From: Alphaproteobacteria bacterium
Lineage (GTDB): Bacteria; Pseudomonadota; Alphaproteobacteria; CALKHQ01
DNA length: 64,000 bases
Reading direction: 5' to 3'
Assembly: GCA_041396705.1 (NCBI GenBank)
Contig: JAWKYB010000003.1
Coordinates: 62,001 to 126,000, forward strand
Shown in pieces: positions 33,988-41,280 of this stretch. The translations under genes and the position numbers were made by a program. The notes below the pieces were generated by a model. It had not been told where the DNA came from. It searched no databases and was given only the letters and a program-made list of their open reading frames with translations. How positions within the stretch are numbered: position 1 is the first letter of the stretch; the number at the start of each line of letters is the position of its first letter.

Positions 33988-35115
33988 TCAGAAGGCGGTG
34001 GTTTCGATGATGTCGACGCCGTTCTGGCGGTCGATCAGGTAGATCAGCCCGCGCGCATCCAGCGTGACGTCGTTCGACGACGACCGCTCGAAGCCGGCCG
34101 GCGGGTCGGGTTCGTAGCAGCCGACCTCGCGCGGGGCGAACGGGTCGGCGAAGTCGACCAGCCGCAGGCCCTGTGCGAACCAGGCGAACGGCACCACCGT
34201 GGTGCCAGACAGCACCTCGGACGGCTGGTGGCAGCCGGTCATCGCCGGCTGCGGGCTGCCGTCCGCATCGAGGCCCGGCACCTGGAAGGTGGCGATCGAG
34301 ATCGGGTCGAGCTCGTTGGTGATGTCGTAGACCCAGGTGAACGCCGGGGCCGACGGGTAGAGCTTGGCGACGTCCTCGTCGGCCACCAACATGATGTCGC
34401 GGCCCTTCAGCGGCATCGGCATCTTCAGGCAGGTGTGGGTGGGGTGGGGGAACGAGCCGCTGGTGTTGCGCGCCGCGATCGCGCGCGGCCGGGCCATGTC
34501 CTCGATGTCGAGGATGAAGAAGCCGTGGTGCCAGTAGCTGACATACAGCCGGTTGCCGACCCGCAGCGGGTGATGGCAGCGCGGCGGGACCCAGTCGTGC
34601 CAGGGATAGGCCTCGCCGCCGGCCTCCCACTGGCCCGGGATCCACCAGCGGCCGACCTCTTCCGGCCGCGCCGGATCGGCGAGGTCCAGGATCATGGCGA
34701 TGTTGCCGACATAGCCCTCGACCGTCGGCGAGATGTAGGCATAGCGGCCGTCGAAGTCGTAGCGATGCACGCCCTTGCCGGCCGTCATCCACTTGGTGAT
34801 CGGCTTCGGTTCCGCCGGATTGGCGACGTCGTAGATGGCGAGCCCGCCGCCGAATTCGGCGTTGGCCTGGCCCAGGCGCTCGTGATTGACCACCATGACG
34901 CCGTCCTTGACCCGCACCTTGTGCGAGTGCCAGCCCTCGGGCAGTTCGATCCGGCTCAGCAGTCGCGGACGGGCGGGGTCGGACACGTCGTAGACCGACG
35001 TCCCGCTCGGGTGGCGCATGTGGCCGACATAGAGGATGGAGCCGTCGACCCAGACCTGGCCGCCGCCGGGACAGTCGATATGCCCGACCAGCCGGGTCGC
35101 CTGCGCCTTGCTCAT
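33988..35115 (-). CDS. LVIVD-repeat beta-propeller-like protein
   Basis: Product of 375 residues from the ATG at 35115. Repeats of the type S-V-Y-D-V-S-D-P-A-R-P, A-I-Y-D-V-A-N-P-A-E-P, I-L-D-I-E-D-M-A-R-P and R-L-V-D-F-A-D-P-F-A-P recur about every 40-60 residues, indicating a beta-propeller of LVIVD units. Many His residues cluster at W-H-S-H, H-R-Y, C-H-H and T-H-T, which could form a metal site. There is no signal peptide. Proteins of this group are mostly uncharacterised, and some resemble selenium-binding or methanethiol-oxidase propellers. It is co-transcribed with the cupin gene 16 bases upstream. Function unknown. Confidence 0.75.
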   Translation of the reverse strand: MSKAQATRLVGHIDCPGGGQVWVDGSILYVGHMRHPSGTSVYDVSDPARPRLLSRIELPEGWHSHKVRVKDGVMVVNHERLGQANAEFGGGLAIYDVANPAEPKPITKWMTAGKGVHRYDFDGRYAYISPTVEGYVGNIAMILDLADPARPEEVGRWWIPGQWEAGGEAYPWHDWVPPRCHHPLRVGNRLYVSYWHHGFFILDIEDMARPRAIAARNTSGSFPHPTHTCLKMPMPLKGRDIMLVADEDVAKLYPSAPAFTWVYDITNELDPISIATFQVPGLDADGSPQPAMTGCHQPSEVLSGTTVVPFAWFAQGLRLVDFADPFAPREVGCYEPDPPAGFERSSSNDVTLDARGLIYLIDRQNGVDIIETTAF

Positions 35116-35131
35116 TCCCCGCTGCCGCCGC

Positions 35132-36265
35132 TCAGACCAGACGCACGACGGCGCCTTCCGGCGTCTTGCCCCACTGCCGGAAGTGGCCGAGCTTGCGCAG
35201 CGCCGGCTCGTCGCTGGCGACGAACAGCACGATCGGCTCGGCGGTGTCGTTGACATGCTCGCACCACGCCCCGCCGGGCACCGCCAGCGTGTCGAACCGC
35301 GCCCAGTCGAAGCGCTTGCCGTCGACGATCGAGTGGCCGGCCGGGCCCTCGAACGGCGCGACCAGCAGGCTGGCGGTCTGCTTCAGCGGCCGGGTGCGCT
35401 CGCCGGGGCGCAGCATCTGCGCGAAGAAGGTCATGGTGCGGAACACCGGCAGGCCGGTGGTCGGGTCGACATACTCGGCCTTCAGCGCCTCATAGGGGTC
35501 GCCGTCGTGGTCGCGATGCTCCTCCAGCAGCGCGCGCATCGCGTCCCAGCGATAGACGTACATCGGCGATGTGCCGCGCACGCCGCGGTCGTGGCGCACG
35601 AACCGGGGCATGATGCCGCCGCGGCTGTAGGTCTTGCGCGAATAGTCCGGGTCGAAGCGGGCGGTCTGCTCCTTCTTCCGCACCAGCTTGCCGTTCTCCT
35701 CCTCGACATAGTCGTGGTCGAAATGGATCGCGTTCAGCACCTCGACCAGCGGCAGGTCGAGCACAGACAGGTTGACCGCCGGCTCGTCGCCCTTGTTGCC
35801 GTGGTTGTGCCAGGTGTCGACCGGCGTCAGCACCATGTCGCCCGGGCCGAATTCGATGTCCTCGCCGGCGACGCCGGTGAAGTTGCGGTTGCCGGTCAGC
35901 CCGAAGCGGATGGCGTTGGGCGAATGGGCGTGCGGCGGCATCACCTCGTGCGGGTCGTTCAGGCGATAGGCGGTGTACATGGTGGTGACCGTGGCGCGGC
36001 GCGGCGACAGGCCGGGGTTGACCAGGATCAGCGAGCGACGCTCGGAATCCTGCAGGCTGATCAGGTCGGCCGCCCGCTCCAGCAGCGGGCCGATCTCGCG
36101 GTCGTAACTCCAGACGAACGGCACCGCCTTCTGCGTGGCCATCAACTGGCGCACCTCGTCGTGCGCGACCTCGGTGGTGGTCGCCCAGAAGGGAAACATG
36201 TGGCCGCGGGCAACGTCGCCGTAGAGCTGGTCCAACGCCGCCTTGATGTTGCTTTCCGCGCCCAT
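35132..36265 (-). CDS. Gentisate 1,2-dioxygenase-like bicupin
   Basis: Product of 377 residues, the usual length for gentisate/salicylate/1-hydroxy-2-naphthoate dioxygenases. The N-terminal cupin has metal ligands H112 and H114 in M-P-P-H-A-H-S-P-N-A-I-R-F and H153 in D-T-W-H-N-H-G-N; R120 matches the substrate-carboxylate Arg of the family. The C-terminal cupin keeps the fold (residues about 275-350) without the ligands, as usual. It would use Fe(II) and O2 to split a ring between a carboxyl-bearing and a hydroxyl-bearing carbon. It is the first gene of the operon that ends with two B6-type dehydrogenases. The actual substrate is unknown. Confidence 0.82.
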   Translation of the reverse strand: MGAESNIKAALDQLYGDVARGHMFPFWATTTEVAHDEVRQLMATQKAVPFVWSYDREIGPLLERAADLISLQDSERRSLILVNPGLSPRRATVTTMYTAYRLNDPHEVMPPHAHSPNAIRFGLTGNRNFTGVAGEDIEFGPGDMVLTPVDTWHNHGNKGDEPAVNLSVLDLPLVEVLNAIHFDHDYVEEENGKLVRKKEQTARFDPDYSRKTYSRGGIMPRFVRHDRGVRGTSPMYVYRWDAMRALLEEHRDHDGDPYEALKAEYVDPTTGLPVFRTMTFFAQMLRPGERTRPLKQTASLLVAPFEGPAGHSIVDGKRFDWARFDTLAVPGGAWCEHVNDTAEPIVLFVASDEPALRKLGHFRQWGKTPEGAVVRLV

Positions 36266-36310
36266 GCTCTTCCCCTCGCGCTCCCATGCCCTGCTGCCGG
36301 ACCATTGCGA

Positions 36311-36328
36311 ACCAATCATGCGATTGGT
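36311..36328. promoter_or_regulatory. Palindromic operator candidate ACCAATC-n4-GATTGGT
   Basis: Perfect seven-base arms ACCAATC (36311-36317) and GATTGGT (36322-36328) with an ATGC centre lie 46 bases upstream of the cupin start codon, where a promoter is expected. The half-site ACCAAT is shared with the sites at 13976 and 16673. The rest of the 256-base spacer shows nothing clear. Confidence 0.5.
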
Positions 36329-36521
36329 CTCGGCAAAGGCGAACCATCGCGGCATCCTAGGCGCGCCGGCCGCGGAGTGTCAAAACCTTGCTCGTGCCCG
36401 GATGCCGCAGCCGGCAGGTGCGACGGACGCGGGTTCCTGGCATCGTTGCGGCAGCAACAGCACGCCGGATTCCGCCTGGCGGACGGCCCCCGTCACACAT
36501 GAGGCGCGCAGCGGAAGGACC

Positions 36522-37169
36522 ATGGCCATACCCCGATCCCAGCTCGACCACATCGTCGTGACCGCGCCGACGCTGGCGGCCGGCTCCGCATATGTGCGGC
36601 GGTGCCTCGGCATCGAGCCGGAGCCCGGCGGCAAGCACCCGCGGATGGGCACCCACAACCGCTTCGTCAACCTGGGCGACGGGCGCTATCTGGAGGTGAT
36701 CGCCGTCGACCCGTCGGCGCCGCCGCCCGGCCGGCCGCGCTGGTTCGCGCTCGACCGGGTCGGCCCCGCGACCGCGCCGCGCCTGGCCGCCTGGGTCGCG
36801 CGCACCGACGATATCGAGGCCGCGGCGGCGGCCGTGCATCTGGGCGCGATCGAGCCGATGACCCGCGGGGCGCTGCACTGGCGGATCACCATCCCCGCCG
36901 ACGGCAGCCTGCCTTGCGACGGCATGGTGCCGACCCTGATCCAGTGGCCGTCGGGCATGCACCCCACCGCGACGATGGCGGACGCGGGCTGCCGGCTGGT
37001 CGGCCTGTCCTGCTTCCATCCGGCACCGGACCAGGTGGCGGCGATGCTGCGGGCGCTCGGCCTGGCCGACGACGTGACCATTCAGCCGCTACCGCCCGGC
37101 GCGGATCCCCATCTGGTCGCGCGGATCGAGACGCCGCGCGGGCACCGCCGGCTCGGCGGACCCGCCTGA
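36522..37169 (+). CDS. Glyoxalase-like (VOC superfamily) protein
   Basis: Product of 215 residues from the ATG at 36522, preceded by GGAAGGA. It opens L-D-H-I-V-V-T-A-P-T-L, then G-T-H-N-R-F-V-N-L-G-D-G-R-Y-L-E-V-I-A-V-D-P near 45-67, the pattern of the Glyoxalase_3-type VOC group. The second half keeps L-V-G-L-S-C-F-H-P near 160. A metal or small ligand site is likely but the reaction is unknown. It is divergent from the cupin operon and converges on another VOC gene with a five-base gap. Confidence 0.78.
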   Translation: MAIPRSQLDHIVVTAPTLAAGSAYVRRCLGIEPEPGGKHPRMGTHNRFVNLGDGRYLEVIAVDPSAPPPGRPRWFALDRVGPATAPRLAAWVARTDDIEAAAAAVHLGAIEPMTRGALHWRITIPADGSLPCDGMVPTLIQWPSGMHPTATMADAGCRLVGLSCFHPAPDQVAAMLRALGLADDVTIQPLPPGADPHLVARIETPRGHRRLGGPA

Positions 37170-37174
37170 GGCGG

Positions 37175-37669
37175 TCACTCCGCCGCGACCGCGGCCTTCT
37201 CCGCCTGCCAGGCGTCGAGCTGCGCCCGCGCCTCGTTGATGGCCGGATCGACGGCCTGGTCGTGGTTCGGCCGCTTCGCGGTCAGCTCGATGACATAGCC
37301 GTTCGGGTCGCGGAAGTAGATCGAATCGATGAAGCCGTGGTCGGAGATGCCGCGGGTCTCGATGCCCGCGGCCTTGCCCTTGGCCATCATCGGCTCCAGC
37401 ACGTCGTGCGCCACCTCCAGCGCGATATGCAGGTCGAAGTCGTGCTGGTCCTTGAAGGCGAACGGCATGTCCGGCGCCTCGAAGAAGGCCAGGAACGAGC
37501 CGTCGTCCAGCCGGTAGAAGGTGTGCAGCGTGTCGGTCTTGCGGCCGCTCTTCGTCGTCTTCAGCCACAGCGTGGCGGCCAGCGGCAGCCCGAGGAAATC
37601 CTCGTAGAAGTGGCGCGTCTCCTCCGAATCGCGGCAGCGATAGGCGTTGTGGTGCAGGCCCTTGATCAT
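37175..37669 (-). CDS. VOC-family protein (ring-cleavage dioxygenase-like fold)
   Basis: Product of 164 residues. H-H-N-A-Y-R-C-R-D at the start and Y-F-R-D-P-N-G-Y-V-I-E-L near 118-128 give the His and Glu metal ligands of the glyoxalase/extradiol dioxygenase superfamily; F-D-L-H-I-A-L-E near 78 supplies another His. One VOC domain only, so it probably works as a dimer. AGGAGG lies seven bases upstream of the start. It follows a GST gene by 26 bases on the same strand, a common pairing in aromatic or glutathione-linked detoxification. Confidence 0.8.
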   Translation of the reverse strand: MIKGLHHNAYRCRDSEETRHFYEDFLGLPLAATLWLKTTKSGRKTDTLHTFYRLDDGSFLAFFEAPDMPFAFKDQHDFDLHIALEVAHDVLEPMMAKGKAAGIETRGISDHGFIDSIYFRDPNGYVIELTAKRPNHDQAVDPAINEARAQLDAWQAEKAAVAAE

Positions 37670-37695
37670 CGTGCGGCCTCCTTCCGGCAGCGGCG

Positions 37696-38370
37696 TCAGA
37701 CCGTCTCGAACTGCTGGTCCTTGATCGCCTCGGCATAGCCGTAGAGCGCCTCGTTCACCGGCGCCCAGTTCTTCAGCTTCTTCATGTTGGCCAGCCAGCG
37801 GGCGACGTTCGGGTATTTCGAGAAGTCGTTGCGGATCAGCTCGCCGAGCGTCAGCAGGCAGGCGCCGAAATAGTCGGCGATGGTGATCTGGTCGCCGAGC
37901 AGATAGGCCTTGTTCGGCCCGATCCAGTAGTCGTTCAGCAGCTGCAGCCAGTTGCGAGCCCGCTCCTGGCCCCAGGCGATGGTGTCCTTGTGGGTCTGGT
38001 CGGACTGACGCTTGTGGTGCGGGAACAGCTGCGGATAGATGCAGCCATAGGCGTAGTCGCGATAGAAGTTCGTGTTGAACCAATCCATTATCTCATTGAC
38101 CTTCGCGCGTTGCTTCAGGTCCTTGGGATAGGTCGGCGAGTTGATCCTGTCGGCGAGATATTTGAGGATGGCGGAGCTCTCGGTCAGCTTCAGATCGCCG
38201 TCCTCCAGCACCGGCACCATGCGGTTCGGATTGTAGGACGAGAACGGCTCCTGATAGTGGGCGCCGGAGAGCAGGTCGACCACCTCCTCCTCGACGTCGA
38301 TTCCGTTCTCCGCGATGAACAGCCGGACCGGGCGGCTCGTCATCGAAACCGGGTGCATGTAGAGCTTCAT
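37696..38370 (-). CDS. Glutathione S-transferase-family protein
   Basis: Product of 224 residues. The thioredoxin-like half has M-H-P-V-S-M-T-S-R-P-V-R near the start, N-P-N-R-M-V-P-V-L and T-E-S-S-A-I-L-K-Y-L near 61-70. The helical half has I-T-I-A-D-Y-F-G-A near 165. S-M-T-S-R resembles theta-class enzymes, in which Ser activates glutathione. GGGAGGA precedes the ATG at 38370. It is probably co-transcribed with the VOC gene and could conjugate or dehalogenate small electrophiles. It is not closely similar to the GST at 32953. Confidence 0.82.
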   Translation of the reverse strand: MKLYMHPVSMTSRPVRLFIAENGIDVEEEVVDLLSGAHYQEPFSSYNPNRMVPVLEDGDLKLTESSAILKYLADRINSPTYPKDLKQRAKVNEIMDWFNTNFYRDYAYGCIYPQLFPHHKRQSDQTHKDTIAWGQERARNWLQLLNDYWIGPNKAYLLGDQITIADYFGACLLTLGELIRNDFSKYPNVARWLANMKKLKNWAPVNEALYGYAEAIKDQQFETV

Positions 38371-38540
38371 TCGGCGCGTCCTCCCGTGCGGTTTTCGCGC
38401 GGTGGGCGCGGCCGCTGGCTTCGTGTGTGGCGGCCCATCACATACGCCCGCCCGCAGCCGGCGACAAGGCCGGCGCATGTGCGCCGACGGCCGGTCCGCT
38501 CACGGTCTCGCGAGGACGCGGGCCTCTCCGGCCCGGCGCA

Positions 38541-39419
38541 TCAGAACGGCGGCAGAGGGCGGTTCGCGCTGCCACCCGCCGGCTGCCGGCCGCTGCCGAC
38601 GGCCCAGATCGCGGCCTGGGTCCGGTTGCTGAACTGCAGCTTGCGCAGCAGGCTCTTCACGTGGGACTTCACGGTCGCTTCGCTGATGTCGAGTTCGCGC
38701 GCGATCACCTTGTTGGCGTGACCGGCGACGATATGGCTGAGGATCTCCTCCTCCCGCGCCGACAGATCGATCGTGCGGTCCGCCTCGCCGCCTGCTGCAG
38801 CGGGCCGCACCGCGGCTGCTGCGGGGGCGGGAGCGGCCACCGGCGGCCGGGCGAGCGGCCGCAGCGGCGTGACCACCGACGCGGTGCGCGCCGCGGACGC
38901 CTCGAGGCTGCGCGGCGGGTGCCCCGGCGCCGGTGCATAGCCGTTGACGGCCGCCGCTGCGGCCACCGCGGGCTTCGGCTCCGCCGCGGCCGTCTGCCGG
39001 GTCTGCGCCGCCAGGCTGAGCATGCGTTCGCGCAGTTCGCGCGGAAAGGCGAGCTGGCCGTGCATCACCGCGTCCAGGATGGCGCGGATCGCCTCAGACG
39101 ACATGTCCTTTTCGACATAGCCCATTGCGCCGCAGCGCAAAGCCTCCTCGATCTTGCCGCTATCGGCCGACTTGTTGGTCAGGATCACGATCCTCGCCGC
39201 CGGATAGAGCGCCTGCAGCCGTGCCAGCCAGTCGGCCATCGCGCAGGACGGGTGCGGCAGCTCGGTCAGCACAAGCTCGGCGTCGCGTCCGTCGGCCGCA
39301 TTCCGTTCCGCCGTATCGATATCGGGCTGCGGGATCACGGCGAAGCCGCATTCGCCGAGCACGCGGCCTATCCCTTCCCGCAGGAGCCTGACCGGCTCCA
39401 GCAACACAAGACGACGCAT
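38541..39419 (-). CDS. LuxR/NarL-type response regulator with an atypical receiver
   Basis: Product of 292 residues. Residues 1-125 form a receiver-like domain that keeps T81 and K104, but the phospho-acceptor position reads V-L-T-E-L-P, with Glu53 where Asp is expected; the acidic pair near the start is reduced to L-E-P. A proline/alanine-rich linker of about 95 residues follows. The C-terminal LuxR helix-turn-helix (about 225-285) has L-S-A-R-E-E-E-I-L and A-N-K-V-I-A-R-E-L-D-I-S-E-A-T-V-K-S-H-V. It should bind DNA, and Glu may mimic phosphorylation. No sensor kinase is adjacent. GGGGGGAGG precedes the ATG at 39419. Confidence 0.85.
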   Translation of the reverse strand: MRRLVLLEPVRLLREGIGRVLGECGFAVIPQPDIDTAERNAADGRDAELVLTELPHPSCAMADWLARLQALYPAARIVILTNKSADSGKIEEALRCGAMGYVEKDMSSEAIRAILDAVMHGQLAFPRELRERMLSLAAQTRQTAAAEPKPAVAAAAAVNGYAPAPGHPPRSLEASAARTASVVTPLRPLARPPVAAPAPAAAAVRPAAAGGEADRTIDLSAREEEILSHIVAGHANKVIARELDISEATVKSHVKSLLRKLQFSNRTQAAIWAVGSGRQPAGGSANRPLPPF

Positions 39420-39681
39420 ATCGCGCCTCCCCCCAAGGCATGAACGATCAGTAACCAAACCACCCAAGAATTGTGACCAGATTACGCTCGGTCGGTTCCC
39501 GACTGGCCCGCGGATGCCCCCCGGCGTTCCGCGTTTCCCCGGCAATCCGCGACGCTCGCCAGACACCGGAAATAACGGTGCTGCGATGCCAGGCCACCCG
39601 GGGAATCAGGGGGCGCGGCGCTCAAGCGTCAATCGACAGAAATCTCGCAGAGACCCCGCTCGTGAAGTGATAATTCCCCAC

Positions 39682-39716
39682 GATAACCGTTTCGTGATCT
39701 TCCGGTAACGGTTTCG
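39682..39716. promoter_or_regulatory. Two direct repeats in the 380-base spacer upstream of the LuxR-type gene
   Basis: The spacer 39420-39799 has no convincing gene; small ORFs in it lack ribosome sites and similarity. It contains two 13-base units, GATAACCGTTTCG (39682-39694) and GGTAACGGTTTCG (39704-39716), 22 bases apart, two helical turns. AACCGTT and AACGGTT within them are also inverted repeats. The surroundings are AT-rich for this DNA, as expected of a promoter. Confidence 0.4.
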
Positions 39717-39799
39717 GCTTGTTCATTACATGAAATTCACCTGTGGGACACGCCCGACCCTGCGGCCGGCGCGGCCTCAGGCCGATATCCGGCGCGGCC

Positions 39800-40657
39800 T
39801 CAGTCCGGTATGCGGTAGAAGCGCATCGCGTTCTCGCGGAAGAACTTGCGGCGCTCTTCCTCGGTGCAGGCGGCCGTCAGCCGGTCGAGCATGTCGACCC
39901 AGTGGGCATAGGCGTGGGTAAGCTCCGAAACCGGCCAGTCGCTGCCGAACATGATGCGATCGAACCCGAACACATCGATGATGCGGCAGAGGTAAGCGGT
40001 GATCTGCTCCGGCCGCCAGCGGTCGTGGTCCGCCTCGGTGACGACGCCGGAGATCTTGCACATCACGTTTGGCATTTCCGCCAGCTGCCTGATCTGCGAC
40101 CACCAGGGCTCGATCAGGTCATGGCGGATGCCGGGCTTGCCGATATGGTCCAGCACCATCGGCACGTCGGGGCACTGCCGCACGAAAGCCAGCGTGTTGT
40201 GCAGCTGCCAGTGCTTGATGCAGATGTCGAAGCTGAAGCCGTAGTCCGGCAGCAGGCGGACGCCTTCGATGAATTTGGGCTGCAGGCAGAATCCGATGTC
40301 GGGCTGCGCCTCGATCAGCCGGCGCACGCCGCGGGTCAGCTTGAACTCGGCCAGCCGCTCGAGCGTCGGGATGATCGCATCGCCCTTCTCCAGCGCCGCG
40401 GCGGCGACCATGGCCTGGATCCGCGGCTCGGTCTCGGCCAGCTCTGTGATGAAAGCCGCCTCGTCGAGATGCTGGTGATCGGCCACCGCCACCTCGGCGA
40501 ACACGATCTTCTCGACCGCGACGCCGCCGCGCAGCCGGTCGAAATCGGCAGGCAGGAAGCTCTTGTTGATCTTCGGCACGCTCTCCAGCCACGGATAGCT
40601 CAGCCGTGCCGTGTCGAACAGGTGGACGTGCGCGTCGACGATCGGAAATGGGATCAT
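39800..40657 (-). CDS. Amidohydrolase-2 family lactonase-like enzyme
   Basis: Product of 285 residues forming a TIM-barrel metal hydrolase. V-D-A-H-V-H-L-F-D near residue 7 gives the H-x-H ligands, L-D-H-I-G-K-P near 170 another His, and F-G-S-D-W-P-V near 243 the catalytic Asp. These are the marks of the L-fuconolactonase / 2-pyrone-4,6-dicarboxylate lactonase group. It probably opens a sugar-acid lactone. The upstream RhaM-type mutarotase gene on the same strand supports a sugar substrate. A distant relative is encoded at 57793. Confidence 0.82.
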   Translation of the reverse strand: MIPFPIVDAHVHLFDTARLSYPWLESVPKINKSFLPADFDRLRGGVAVEKIVFAEVAVADHQHLDEAAFITELAETEPRIQAMVAAAALEKGDAIIPTLERLAEFKLTRGVRRLIEAQPDIGFCLQPKFIEGVRLLPDYGFSFDICIKHWQLHNTLAFVRQCPDVPMVLDHIGKPGIRHDLIEPWWSQIRQLAEMPNVMCKISGVVTEADHDRWRPEQITAYLCRIIDVFGFDRIMFGSDWPVSELTHAYAHWVDMLDRLTAACTEEERRKFFRENAMRFYRIPD

Positions 40658-40709
40658 GGCTGCTCCTCCCGCATTGTGCCGAGCTTATTGGACCGCGGCC
40701 GCGGCCCGT

Positions 40710-40741
40710 CTGTGGCAAATCTCATCTGTGGCAAATCTCAT
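40710..40741. repeat. Exact 16-base tandem duplication
   Basis: The unit CTGTGGCAAATCTCAT occurs twice head to tail, 40710-40725 and 40726-40741, 53-84 bases upstream of the amidohydrolase start. It may be a slippage duplication or a doubled regulator half-site. Confidence 0.6.
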
Positions 40742-40762
40742 GCTGTCGGCTGGCCCGGCCGG

Positions 40763-41131
40763 TCAGGCGCCGGCATCGTCCAGCGCCGCCAGCTGCTCGT
40801 TCATGTCATAGACCTTGGGCATCGGTGTCCACCAGTCGTTCGGGCCCGCGCTCGGCACCCGCTGCTGGAATCCGCGCATCAGCCGGTCCCACTCCGGCGC
40901 CCGGTCCGTGTGCGCCATGTAGCTGGCCCACTGCCGGTCCCAGTCGAAGTCGTCGTCGACCTCGACCAGCATGAACAGGCGGTTGCCGGTGCGGAATATC
41001 CGCTGGCTGCGGATGCCGACCGCGCGCATGCCGCGCAACAGTTCGGGCCAGACGGCGGCGTGATAGGCGTCGTACGCGGCGATGACCGCGGGATCCTCCC
41101 GCAGGTCCAGCGCGAATGCGAGTTGCTTCAT
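40763..41131 (-). CDS. RhaM-type sugar mutarotase
   Basis: Product of 122 residues. L-A-F-A-L-D-L-R-E-D-P, Y-D-A-Y-H-A-A-V-W-P-E, G-N-R-L-F-M-L-V-E-V-D and the C-terminal W-W-T-P-M-P-K-V-Y-D-M match the L-rhamnose mutarotase family, a small ferredoxin-like fold dimer that interconverts sugar anomers. The conserved His in Y-H-A-A-V-W and the WW pair are present. It sits 105 bases upstream of the lactonase-like gene, so the pair may process rhamnose, fucose or a related deoxysugar. Dehydrogenases for that route are not next to it. Confidence 0.87.
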   Translation of the reverse strand: MKQLAFALDLREDPAVIAAYDAYHAAVWPELLRGMRAVGIRSQRIFRTGNRLFMLVEVDDDFDWDRQWASYMAHTDRAPEWDRLMRGFQQRVPSAGPNDWWTPMPKVYDMNEQLAALDDAGA

Positions 41132-41280
41132 GCGTCTCCCCCGTTCCGGTCCGCGGCGTGCGGGCGCGGACCCCCGGGCCGATTGTGAATCCGGCCGGCT
41201 GCGAGTAGACAGGGGCTCCCGGCGCTTTTCAACGCGCGTTCCCGCCGCGCCAAGGCGCCGGCCCAGCCCAGGACCGATCC

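Noticed and set aside
39473..39708. Small ORFs in the spacer upstream of the response regulator
   Set aside because: No ribosome sites, no similarity, and biased composition; the region looks like control DNA.
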